Positions 8,855 to 17,453 of a stretch of 18,038 bases of DNA are shown here, piece after piece (positions within the stretch are counted from its first letter, which is position 1; every line of letters starts with the position of its first letter). The position numbers were made by a program, and so were the translations under genes. The notes beneath the pieces were generated by a model, which saw only the letters and a program-made list of their open reading frames with translations, ran no database searches and was not told the origin of the DNA. This stretch comes from Willaertia magna. Taxonomy: Eukaryota; Heterolobosea; Eutetramitea; Acrasida; Naegleriidae. The stretch is from NCBI GenBank assembly GCA_902984215.1, contig CADWAF010000375.1, forward strand, positions 1-18,038, written 5' to 3'.

Positions 8855-10483
8855 TTAGTTTTTCTTTTTTTCATTTTCTCTCTCTTTCTTTAGTCTTGAA
8901 ATTACATTTCTACAATTTATATCTCTGTGTCTACCATACCAATGGAATTCAGGTTCACTAGTTGCAGGTTTAAACCACATACATTTTTCTTTTTGATGAT
9001 AAACAATAAATGGTTTAATACTAGCCCTACCATGCCCCAGATTGCCAAATGTTGAGTGCTTACTTACAATAAACCCTTGAGAATAACTGTACAGCCAAGC
9101 ATCAATCAATGCATTCTTAATACTTTCACTATCTCTAGAGAATGATAAATTTTGTTCGTCATAATGTAAAACCATATCCTTACCAAATACCTTTCTTGCA
9201 TTCTCTATTGTTGTACTGTTATCTGAGATAACCATAATACGATATGGTTTACCATGGAAATAAATATCATGTCTGTCTATTAATTCTTTCTTACAAGCAT
9301 CCCAAAAGTAAGGTTCGTGTGATTCCCTAAACCAATCTATTTGTTTTTCGTTTTCATTTCTTCTAATCTGTATGCCATACATTATCACATCACCATTATG
9401 GTTTCTAAGATTTTTTGTTGATGAATACATTCTTTCAGACTCTTTAATTTGGTCTGATACATAAATATTGTGATTTACAATAAATTTATCAATTTTCTCT
9501 TGTATACTAGGTATTGGATGAAATAGAAATCTAGCTAATGGTCCAAACATATCTTGTTCCTTAAACATTATATTTAATAAATGATCATGATATGGATTAT
9601 ATTGTATAAACAATGATAAAAAGAATTGATTACTTGTTATTTCAACTAATGGTCCAAATCTATCAAATTCTTCAGTAACATTTAAACATTTTAATAATTC
9701 AAACATATAATCTGATTCTCTTTTTCTATGAGTAACTTCTAAATTTCCATAATATTCTCTTTGTGAATTATCGTGAATAGGTGGTATCTTAAAAGATGGA
9801 TAATTTTCTTGACAACGTCCAATTAAATCAGTTGTAATAAAATCTTCATACCACCAATTAAAATAAGGATGAGGTTGAGTAAATAAATTTTTGGCATGTA
9901 TATTACAATAATAATGACCTTGCCAATTTATAAAGAAAAGCCTTCCGCTTAGTAAGGAAAGTAAAAAACTTGATGTTAATCCAATCATAACATTCGCTAA
10001 GCCACTACTTTCCCAAGGTCTAAAAACTAAGATGCCTGGGGATGGATATGTAGGTTTTTTACCGTCTGCCGTTTTCTTTAATTTACAATAATCTCTACGG
10101 TGTTTATCATGATAATATGCATAATCTTCAAATAAATCATTTAAATTTAAAGTTTTAAAATATCTATCAAAATAAACTGGTAAAGTATGTTCTGTTCTAT
10201 ATCTCTCAAGTAATAGCTTTATTTGATCGGGTTTTCTATGTTTTAATATTATAGCCTGTTCTTTAGTACTTAGAGCAACCATAGGAGGAACAGGTGGTGC
10301 TTTTAATAGTAATAGAGGAAGAAATAAAGAGAAGAAGAAACTACAGAGGGCTATCACAAGAAGGAACCTGAGTATTGTATTTGCATTCATTGTTTTTTTT
10401 AAGCGGGAAAAAATGGTACGAGGGATGAATCCTTTTCTTCTTGTTGCTTTGTTGGCTTCGTGTTCTAACGGAAGTACATTCAT
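8855..10483 (-). CDS. Type II membrane fucosyltransferase-like glycosyltransferase (GT37-like)
   Basis: This single-exon protein of 542 residues has classic Golgi type II topology: a basic cytosolic tail (1-~37), one membrane anchor (~38-60, ILRFLLVIALCSFFFSLFLP), a Pro-rich stem, then a lumenal domain. The lumenal part matches the alpha-1,2/O-fucosyltransferase superfamily, closest in feel to xyloglucan fucosyltransferases (GT37). It has an ESSGLANVMIGLTSSFLLSLLSGRLFFI block (in pieces at ~158-185), the GDP-fucose motif YGIQIRR (369-375), and a late DAWLYSYSQGFIVSKHSTFG block (461-480) followed by GHG. The likely reaction is transfer of fucose from GDP-fucose to a glycan in the secretory pathway; acceptor and linkage cannot be read from sequence. 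A second Met at 32 (10390) would leave almost no cytosolic tail, so I kept the first ATG. It shares a 272-base upstream region with the divergent gene at 10756. Other fucosyltransferase families remain possible. Confidence 0.72.
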   Translation of the reverse strand: MNVLPLEHEANKATRRKGFIPRTIFSRLKKTMNANTILRFLLVIALCSFFFSLFLPLLLLKAPPVPPMVALSTKEQAIILKHRKPDQIKLLLERYRTEHTLPVYFDRYFKTLNLNDLFEDYAYYHDKHRRDYCKLKKTADGKKPTYPSPGILVFRPWESSGLANVMIGLTSSFLLSLLSGRLFFINWQGHYYCNIHAKNLFTQPHPYFNWWYEDFITTDLIGRCQENYPSFKIPPIHDNSQREYYGNLEVTHRKRESDYMFELLKCLNVTEEFDRFGPLVEITSNQFFLSLFIQYNPYHDHLLNIMFKEQDMFGPLARFLFHPIPSIQEKIDKFIVNHNIYVSDQIKESERMYSSTKNLRNHNGDVIMYGIQIRRNENEKQIDWFRESHEPYFWDACKKELIDRHDIYFHGKPYRIMVISDNSTTIENARKVFGKDMVLHYDEQNLSFSRDSESIKNALIDAWLYSYSQGFIVSKHSTFGNLGHGRASIKPFIVYHQKEKCMWFKPATSEPEFHWYGRHRDINCRNVISRLKKERENEKKKN

Positions 10484-10755
10484 TACTGTAAGCGATGTTT
10501 GTTAGAAGTGTATGAATAATTCTACTTGGATTATTGAACAGTATTAATTATTCAGTGTTTTTATTTTCTTCCTTATTTTCTTAATTGAAAAATAGATTTT
10601 AAAATTATACAAACTACACCTAGGAACCAAATAGTTTAAGGAATTGAAGGAATTTGTTAGTGGACTATGAATGACAAATTTACTCTTCTTGTTTTGATGA
10701 AAAGAGCTTAAACATCTTTTTAAGGAAATTACCTTTTTAACAAAAGAAGAAAAAA
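10484..10755. promoter_or_regulatory. Divergent intergenic region (fucosyltransferase / cysteine-rich membrane protein)
   Basis: These 272 bases separate two start codons facing away from each other, so they must hold both promoters and 5' UTRs. The sequence is A/T-rich without a convincing TATA or Inr element. An A-rich leader precedes the plus-strand ATG (AAAAGAAGAAAAAA), a context repeated before most genes here. No tRNA, ORF of note or strong repeat is visible. Confidence 0.5.
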
Positions 10756-11583
10756 ATGCGTTTAGAGAGAAGTAACCACAAAAACACTATTTTATTTCAC
10801 CTCACAATAATTATACTGAGTCTGTATGTTTCTACTTGTTATGCAGATTCTTGTTATTTGGAGGGAACTGAGCAATCTCCTAAGGGTAGCTGTGACGGTC
10901 CATTACATAGAGCTAGATTAAGAATGGCCTTTATTGAAAGATTTAACTCGGGATGCCCTAGACATTTAATTTCATATTATAAAGAAGGGGAAACAGAAAT
11001 ACAATGTGGAGAGTGTGCCCCAGGTACAACCTTTAATGATGAATTTTCTTGTTCTGTAAATCAATATTGTGATGATAATGCAAAATGTCAACCAATTAAA
11101 CAACACCCATTATATGGAGCCGAATGCCCTATGGAGTTAGGTGAAGACCAAATTGCATCTTATTGTGGTCCAAGTTTATATTGTTATAATCATAAATGTT
11201 TACCTTGTAGAGAGGGCGAGATTGATTATAATTATGGATCAAAATGTATTTTAGGTGAATGGACCTTCTCCCCATGGATTGACTCTACTTATGAACCTAT
11301 GCCTTTAATTTTATTTTCACTTTCCGCTGCTACCTTAATTTATTCTATCCTACACTTTTCTTGTAGAGGTGTTAAATTAATGACTAAGATAAAAAGTGAT
11401 TATGATGAATATAAAGAAAATAGTCAATTAAGAGAATTAGTTCATGAATTTTTCAAGAGCTTGGATTTAAAAGATAATTATTCTAATTTGAATGAAAAAG
11501 AATTGGGTAAAGAAGAGGAAGAAATTGAGATGGAAGAAAATGATGAAGATGACGAGGAAGAAGAAAGTGAGGAGGAAGAATAA
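10756..11583 (+). CDS. Cysteine-rich type I membrane protein with acidic cytosolic tail
   Basis: I do not recognise a named family. The 275 residues start with a signal peptide (1-~30: basic start, ILFHLTIIILSLYVSTCYA). The ectodomain (31-~180) has 14 cysteines at 33, 46, 67, 84, 87, 99, 105, 111, 124, 137, 143, 148, 151 and 164, an even number that would allow seven disulfides. One membrane helix follows (~183-201, PLILFSLSAATLIYSIL), then a basic juxtamembrane stretch and a cytosolic tail that ends in about 25 residues of almost pure Glu/Asp (251-275). The cysteine spacing (CGEC, CxxxxxCDDNAKC, YCYNHKCLPC) is reminiscent of small growth-factor-receptor-like or EGF-like knots but matches no pattern I can name. 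It converges on the E2 gene with 38 bases between stops, and shares an upstream region with the fucosyltransferase gene. A surface or secretory-pathway role is inferred from topology only. Confidence 0.8.
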   Translation: MRLERSNHKNTILFHLTIIILSLYVSTCYADSCYLEGTEQSPKGSCDGPLHRARLRMAFIERFNSGCPRHLISYYKEGETEIQCGECAPGTTFNDEFSCSVNQYCDDNAKCQPIKQHPLYGAECPMELGEDQIASYCGPSLYCYNHKCLPCREGEIDYNYGSKCILGEWTFSPWIDSTYEPMPLILFSLSAATLIYSILHFSCRGVKLMTKIKSDYDEYKENSQLRELVHEFFKSLDLKDNYSNLNEKELGKEEEEIEMEENDEDDEEEESEEEE

Positions 11584-11627
11584 TTACATTTATTTACAAA
11601 TATTTTCATTATACAAAACAATTATTC
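11578..11627. repeat. Inverted repeat spanning two convergent stop codons
   Basis: GAATAATT (11578-11585) and AATTATTC (11620-11627) are exact reverse complements. They arise because both genes end GAA TAA followed by TT. The repeat contains both stop codons, with only 38 bases between the genes. It could fold in either mRNA or mark a shared 3'-end region, but coding of Glu-stop on both sides may be the whole explanation. Confidence 0.35.
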
Positions 11628-12236
11628 CTCATCTTCATCCTCACTTTCCTGTTCATTACTCATACCCTTCAAAGCATATCTTTCAACCCATTCCTATAAC
11701 AATATTTGGTGAACAACTCATATTTAAATATTTCACTTACCTTGGCAGTGCTATCATGTCTTTTCCTTTCTTCTAAGAATACTTTTGCAACTTTTGGTTC
11801 TAATGGGTCTGAAGGATTTGGTTCTTCACGAAATGAATACAAAAGAAAGTTAAACTGCATACTTACCTGACAACAAACTACAAATACTCAATAATACTTT
11901 AGAAATTGTCAAAGAAGGATTCCACCTATCCTTAAGCAAATCTAAACAAATATTGCCCTTCTTACTTATATTACAATGATAGATTTTAGTAAGAAATTTT
12001 AGTTGAGGAGGTTTAAAAGGATATTCTACAGGGAATTTTATAGAAAGCTTGAATACTCCACCACTGTAAACTGAATCTGATGGTGCTTGTACATATGCAT
12101 TCCATTCTGTCAAATCCTTTTCATTCTTTGGTTCTGCCTTACAGCCTGGTATTGGATCATTAATAATAATCTGCATTTCTTTTTGTATTCTTTTAATAAG
12201 AAGACTGTCTGAGGAAACTGGTTTGACTTTTGGCAT
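11622..12236 (-). CDS. Ubiquitin-conjugating enzyme E2, UBE2E-like
   Basis: E2 enzymes carry ubiquitin (or a ubiquitin-like modifier) as a thioester and pass it on with E3 ligases. Three exons, 12236-11867, 11823-11741 and 11693-11622, are joined across 43- and 47-base GTAAGT...AG introns, giving 174 residues. The second join restores [12 protein letters not shown], the normal end of the UBC fold; exon 3 encodes only 23 residues. The UBC domain spans ~10-158: [29 protein letters not shown] with catalytic Cys97, and [18 protein letters not shown]. The usual HPN tripeptide reads HCN (87-89), as I recall for the animal UBE2E group. The first join gives [13 protein letters not shown], with Glu where Asp is usual. 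After the fold comes a short acidic tail (ESEDEDEE), a feature of some E2s. The N-terminal extension is short. It shares a 149-base divergent region with the acylase-like gene. A NEDD8- or SUMO-specific role is not suggested. Confidence 0.93.
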
Positions 12237-12385
12237 TTATACTCTCGTAATTTTTTGTAGTTTATTATTTGCATTTACAGCAACTTCTAAGGTTGTTGAA
12301 ATCCCAAGGGCGAATAAAAATTACTCGTTGGAAGGGGCAAATTGTGAAAAATCTAATAACAATCTCCCTCCTTTCGAAAAAAAAA
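12237..12385. promoter_or_regulatory. Divergent intergenic region (E2 / acylase-like gene)
   Basis: These 149 bases lie between two start codons facing apart and presumably hold both promoters. A 10-base A run (12377-12386) abuts the plus-strand ATG. Two plus-strand frames are open across this stretch but have no upstream ATG, so I treat them as chance. No clear core promoter element is visible. Confidence 0.45.
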
Positions 12386-15300
12386 ATGTCAGGTTACGGC
12401 ACTCACGGACCTCCAAAAGACGTAGATGATGATGGTAATGGTCTAGTAGATACACCGAAACAACAAAGTACTTTCCAAAAGATAATACATAATAGAATAT
12501 TTAACATTGTTTCTGCACTCTTATTACTTGTCGTTTTATGTGCTAGTATCACTTGTTGCATTGTTGTTGGTGTTTTACATTCTCACTTACTTTTCCAATG
12601 TGGATTTGCTGAATTTATATTTCTTTTACTTTTAGAAGGTGCTACTTTATTCTTCTGTGCATATCACTTATATAATATTTATAAATTTTTCAAGAGTAGA
12701 GCAAAATTATCCGGAAAATCTGGTTTAAACGCTTGGATATTTGCTTGTTGTTCTTCTGAACCTGTTTCCCGTCAAAGATTTGATACCGATGAGATGGAAG
12801 ATGAAGAAAGTGAAGAAGAAGATGATGATGAAGAAGAGGAAGATGCCGAAGAAAGTAAATTTAGTAAAATTATCGTAATTATCTTAAAGGTTTTAGCAAA
12901 TGCTTTGGCAGTAATTTGTTTCATTGTTTTAGTCCTTTTCACATGCATCGTTGTACCACTCCAACAATCTACCTACTCAAATTATCAAGGAACACAAGCC
13001 TATAAATTCACTCCTGTTGGAACAAATAGACCTACAATTAAAAGAGAATCTAATGGTATGGTACATATTCAAGCAGATGAAGATTTAGATCTTTATTTCA
13101 CACAAGGGTTATCAGTTGCTCAAGATCGTCTCTTCCAACTTGAAGTCCACAAAAGAACTGTTGCTGGTACTTTAGCTGAAATCGTTGGTAAAGATGCAAT
13201 TAATTCTGATAAATGGTTCCGTCTTTTGGGATTAAAGAATTCTGCACAAAAAACTCAACAAACCTTAGATCAACAAACTCTTGCTATTGTAACAAGTTAT
13301 GTAAATGGTATTAACTCATATATCAATTCAAATCCTCCAATGGCACCGGAATTTGCTTTATTAAAGATAAAACCAACACAATGGGAAGTAGTTGATGTAC
13401 TTGCATATATGAAATTTATTGGGGTTATGTTATCACAAAATGCAGATTTTGAAGTTTTAAGATATAAAATGATGCAAAAGGGTATTTCTAAAGAACGTAT
13501 TGATGAATTATATCCATTTATTACTGATAGTAGTATGGATAAATTAAATACACACCCAACAATTTTAAGTGTTGATGATTTAAATTTAGGAGGTATTCCA
13601 TTAGAACAAAGAATTCAAACTGAAAAAGATTTACAATTTGATAATGCAGCATTTATCCCAAAGAAAATTTATAATGTTACTTCAAATGATGAACAATCTG
13701 TTAGCTCAAAAACAGCTAGAGTTTTAAATGAAATGATTCAAAATATTGAACCAACCACTGGTTTTGGAGTTTCCATTAAATCATCATTAAATTCACTCTT
13801 ATCATTAAATCCATTAGAACGTGGAAAAGCTTCTAACAGTTGGGTAATTGGAAAGGATTTATCTGCAACAAACAACTCTTTATTGTGTAATGACCCACAT
13901 ACTGGATTTTCTGCACCTGGAATATGGTATTTAACTCATTTACAAAGTAAAACACAAAATGTTATTGGTTCCAGTTTAGTTGGTGTTCCTGGTATTGTAA
14001 TTGGTAAAAACGATTTTATTTCTTGGGGTATTACAAGTAGTGAAGCTGATGTACAAGATTTATTTGTTATGGACGAAACAAATGATGGTAAAAGTTACAA
14101 TTACAATGGTCTAGTTATGAATTATGACGTTCGTAATGAAACAATTAAAGTTAAGGATGATTTGGACACTTTCGTCGTTGTAAAAGAATCTGTTTACGGA
14201 CCTGTTATTAATGAACACTTTGGTATTGAGGGAGATCGTTCTTTATCATTGAAATGGGTACTCAACGAAAAGGATACCACTGTTTCATCCATTTTGAAGA
14301 TTAACAATGCAAAGAATTGGAATGAATTTGTTGATGCTGTAAGCTACCACACTTCTCCTTCCCTAAACCATGTTTATAGTGATAAGAATGGAAATGTTGG
14401 TTATCAATTATCAGGTTTAATTCCAGTAAGAAAATACGGTCACAATGGTAGATTCCCAGTGATGGGTAATGGTACTTGGGATTGGAATGGATATATTCCA
14501 GTTGACAAATTGCCAAGTGTTTACAATCCTACTAAGGGTTATGTTGCCACTGCTAATAATAGAGTTACACCTGTTGGTTATCAATACAGTATTTCTCAAG
14601 ATTGGTCTGAAGTTTATAGATCTGATAGAATTGTCCAATTAATTCAAGATAAGGTTAAAGAAGGCAAGAAATTAGATGCTGAATACATGAAGACAATGCA
14701 ATTAGATGTAAAGTCCAATTTATTTGAAGATTTCAAATTTATCTTTGAAGAATTCCCATCTGTTAAAAACTTTTCCAGTCCAGTAGAAAAATGGAGAGTT
14801 ATTATGACCAAATGGGATGGTAAGGAAATTCTTTACTCACAAGAAGCTTCTATCTTTGAATTGTGGTATCGTACTATGGGAGGAATTGCAAAGAATGAAA
14901 CTGGAGTACTTTGGTCACTTCCAACTTATTTATTAAATGCCTTACATTACGAAGATTATGCATGTATTACTTATCACAATAAGACTTGTTTGGAATTTGC
15001 AGCAGAATCATTCGATAATGCTATTGAAGCTTTGGAATCAACATATGGTTCTGTTCCATTGTGGGGAAGTGATATACATGAAGCTGAATTCCCAAGCGCA
15101 GTTTTCCAAGGAAGTATTTTGAAATGTTTAGCTGGTGCTTCTCACATGATTGTTGGTGGTTCTTCTACTGTAAATGTTGGTCCAACAAATTATCCAACCT
15201 TAAATACAAATGGTGGTGTTTCCTATAGACAAATTATTGATTGGACAGGCAAGAACTATTTTATTATTCCATTAGGTCAATCTGGAAACTTTTTATCTCC

Positions 15301-15412
15301 TTTCTTCTCCAATTTCCTTGATTCGTGGGCTGATCCAAGTGGTAAATATTTAGATATGTTGACTACTGACTATGATGCACGTTACGTTATAACAGTAACA
15401 CCACAAGCTTAA
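12386..15412 (+). CDS. Membrane-anchored penicillin-acylase-family Ntn-hydrolase
   Basis: The frame is open upstream from 12269, but the first ATG is at 12386, directly after a run of A, giving 1008 residues. The N-terminal 200 residues hold three membrane segments (~38-64, 72-96, 161-191) and, between the last two, a very acidic stretch (133-158). If the N-terminus is cytosolic, the rest is lumenal or extracellular. Residues ~205-1008 match the penicillin/cephalosporin/AHL acylase family: SVAQDRLFQLEVHKR (243-257), then the autocleavage and catalytic site GKASNSWVIG, where Ser483 would become the N-terminal nucleophile of the beta chain. His505 in NDPH lies at beta-23, DVQDLF follows, and Asn661 in LNHVYSDKNGNVGY fits the oxyanion Asn. 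The family makes one chain that self-cleaves and hydrolyses amides. Substrate is unknown; N-acyl amides or bacterial acyl-homoserine lactones are possible. The multi-pass anchor is unusual for the family, whose bacterial members are typically periplasmic. Confidence 0.88.
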   Translation: MSGYGTHGPPKDVDDDGNGLVDTPKQQSTFQKIIHNRIFNIVSALLLLVVLCASITCCIVVGVLHSHLLFQCGFAEFIFLLLLEGATLFFCAYHLYNIYKFFKSRAKLSGKSGLNAWIFACCSSEPVSRQRFDTDEMEDEESEEEDDDEEEEDAEESKFSKIIVIILKVLANALAVICFIVLVLFTCIVVPLQQSTYSNYQGTQAYKFTPVGTNRPTIKRESNGMVHIQADEDLDLYFTQGLSVAQDRLFQLEVHKRTVAGTLAEIVGKDAINSDKWFRLLGLKNSAQKTQQTLDQQTLAIVTSYVNGINSYINSNPPMAPEFALLKIKPTQWEVVDVLAYMKFIGVMLSQNADFEVLRYKMMQKGISKERIDELYPFITDSSMDKLNTHPTILSVDDLNLGGIPLEQRIQTEKDLQFDNAAFIPKKIYNVTSNDEQSVSSKTARVLNEMIQNIEPTTGFGVSIKSSLNSLLSLNPLERGKASNSWVIGKDLSATNNSLLCNDPHTGFSAPGIWYLTHLQSKTQNVIGSSLVGVPGIVIGKNDFISWGITSSEADVQDLFVMDETNDGKSYNYNGLVMNYDVRNETIKVKDDLDTFVVVKESVYGPVINEHFGIEGDRSLSLKWVLNEKDTTVSSILKINNAKNWNEFVDAVSYHTSPSLNHVYSDKNGNVGYQLSGLIPVRKYGHNGRFPVMGNGTWDWNGYIPVDKLPSVYNPTKGYVATANNRVTPVGYQYSISQDWSEVYRSDRIVQLIQDKVKEGKKLDAEYMKTMQLDVKSNLFEDFKFIFEEFPSVKNFSSPVEKWRVIMTKWDGKEILYSQEASIFELWYRTMGGIAKNETGVLWSLPTYLLNALHYEDYACITYHNKTCLEFAAESFDNAIEALESTYGSVPLWGSDIHEAEFPSAVFQGSILKCLAGASHMIVGGSSTVNVGPTNYPTLNTNGGVSYRQIIDWTGKNYFIIPLGQSGNFLSPFFSNFLDSWADPSGKYLDMLTTDYDARYVITVTPQA

Positions 15413-15560
15413 ATTTATTTCACATTTTGTACCGTAGTAGTATTTTGTACATTTTGTAGTTTGTAAAAGATTTCGCAAACATTTTAACTCCGTCAAAGAT
15501 TACAATAAATAATTTATTTTCATTTCTAGCTTGTTGTTCGAATTTAAAAAAAAAAGTGAA

Positions 15561-17313
15561 ATGCCTTCAATCGAGCATGCTGCTAGTAATGACGAAATTG
15601 ACTCGGGATTGACAAGTGGAAAGAATCCGAAAAACTTGTTGCAAACAATTAAAAATTCAATTTCTAGTACATTTTATTTATTATTCAGCTTACAAGTTTG
15701 GAAAGAACGAATTAGATCTTTTATTAAATTATTAAAGAGAAAAGAATTTTATGAAAGTCTTTTACTTTGTTATGGTTTTATACCTTTAGGTTTAGGTATC
15801 TCAACATTAGGACCTACTTTACCATTCTTATCAGAAAATGTAAAGACTGATGTAGACACAATGGGTTGGGTTTTTACTTGTCGTATGTATTTTATTATTA
15901 TTTTATTAAATAGCTATTTAATTAATTAGGTGGTGTTGGATATATTTTAACTTCAATGGGTGGAGGATATTTATTAGATGTTATAAAATCTAAAGTAAAA
16001 AGTGAATTAAAACAAACAATTTTAAATCAATTATTAATTTTTATTGGAATGATATTAATTAGTGGTAGTTTCTTTATTATCCCATTTATCACACAATTTT
16101 GGATATTATGTGCAATCTATTTTATTACAGGATTAGGTTTAGGATTAGTTGACTTAATAAGTAATGTTTTAATGATATGGATCTGGGGTAAAGATAAAGC
16201 TTTAGGTCCTTTCATGCAATTATTACATGCTTTCTTTGGTGTTGGTGCTTTAATTGCACCACTTTTCTTAAAAGCAGCATTAAACCAAACAAAATATGCA
16301 CCAACCACTTTAACTTACTTTATTTGTGCAATTATTGTTGCAACAAGTGTTTTTACAAATATTATATTTTGTTTATTAGCTTTTAAACAAAGTAAAGATA
16401 ATGAGAAATTAGAAAGAATTACAACTGAGAATGAATTAGTTGAAAATTCAATACAAATGGATGATGAAGAGGATGAATTGGAAAGAGAATTAAAAGAAGA
16501 GAATGAAAGAAATGATCACGTTTTAGAATTTACAAATGAAAAGAATAATATTGAAGAAAATATTAATTTGGAAACTATTAATGAAGAAAAGGAAACAACT
16601 AAAATAAATAATAATGAAGAAGAAGATCAACATTTAGAAGAATATGAAGATTTCCCTCTTTGGAGAAAGATTGCACTTTCTTTGTTGACAGCATTTGCCT
16701 TATTTAATTATGTTGGTTGTGAAATTGGTTATGGTGGTTTAATATTTACTTATTTACATGATACCAAATTAACAACAGATGATGAGGCATCTTTAATTAA
16801 TTCAGGTTTTTGGCTTTCCTTTACAATTTTTAGATTTTTAGGTGTAATTTTAACATCAATATTTCCTGACGCTGTTTTATTGATTGTTGACAGTTTATTT
16901 TGTTTTGTTGGATTATTACCAATTTTAATATTTCCAAAAAGTATTGCTGCAATTTGGGTTGGTAGTATTATACTAGGTTTTGCATTTGCTACACAATTTC
17001 CACTTACCATTGCCCTCCCTTCATCCTACATGAAAATTCAAGTAACTGGTTGGATGACATCTGTCATGGTTATTGGTGCTGTTGTTGGAGAACTTATCGT
17101 TCCAGTAAGTAGTTCTATTTCAAAATATTTAAATATTTATCAATTGTATTTTATTATCATTTTAAATAGGTTTTAATGACAAATTTATTTAAATTTGTTT
17201 CTCCATTTTCTCTCTTTTGGTTAATTTTAGGTGTTTGCACAATTGCTTTTATTTGTTATATTGTTTTACTTGTTGCGTTTAGACCTAAAAAAATTACAAT
17301 AAATATTAACTAG
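15561..17313 (+). CDS. MFS transporter, MFSD4/NaGLT1-like
   Basis: Three exons, 15561-15882, 15930-17104 and 17170-17313, are joined across 47- and 65-base introns (GTATGT...TTAG; GTAAGT...AATAG), giving 546 residues. The first join reads VFTCRGVGYILTSMGGGYLLD, a typical MFS segment after TM1-2; the last exon restores the final helix (FSLFWLILGVCTIAFICYIV) and stop. The start is the ATG at 15561; the open frame before it has none. Family features are GFIPLGLGISTLGPTLPFL in the first helix and DLISNVLMIWIWGKD followed by QLLHAFFGVGALIAPLF. These recall the FucP/MFSD4/sodium-dependent glucose transporter branch, so a sugar or related solute is likely but not shown. A highly charged ~90-residue cytosolic loop (262-353), rich in Glu and Asn, splits the two six-helix halves. 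The N-terminal ~60 residues are hydrophilic. The gene lies 148 bases downstream of the acylase-like gene on the same strand. Confidence 0.87.
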
Positions 17314-17453
17314 TTATTAGTTAAAAATTTATACTAAATTTATGATAATTCCATTAAAGTTAATTTACTAAATTTTAAGGTTACTATTTAATTTACATTT
17401 ATAAAACTTTTATTAACTTTTATTATTTTAAGAAGTTAAAAAAAAACGTAATT

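Noticed and set aside
10484..10755. Possible tRNA or other small RNA gene in the largest intergenic gap
   Set aside because: No cloverleaf arms, A/B boxes or strong stems were visible by eye; the region is plain AT-rich sequence.
11492..11776. Plus-strand frame of 94 codons over the end of the membrane protein and the E2 gene
   Set aside because: It is a +1 shadow of the acidic tail followed by antisense of E2 exons and introns; its Lys/Met runs come from reading GAA repeats out of frame.
12223..12429. Plus-strand frame of 68 codons that looks like a signal peptide ([18 protein letters not shown])
   Set aside because: It has no ATG, begins at a TTG antisense to the E2 start, and overlaps the acylase-like start in another frame. 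Hydrophobic T-rich stretches are expected by chance here.
14301..14638. Two overlapping minus-strand frames inside the acylase-like gene
   Set aside because: Both are antisense to a well-supported catalytic domain and lack any recognisable pattern.
15883..15929. Reading through to end the MFS protein early with MYFIIILLNSYLIN
   Set aside because: The segment is a 47-base GTATGT...TTAG intron. Removing it restores the conserved GVGYILTSMGGGYLLD, so the early stop is intronic.
16117..17010. Minus-strand frames at 16117-16308 and 16750-17010
   Set aside because: Antisense to membrane helices of the MFS transporter; no independent support.
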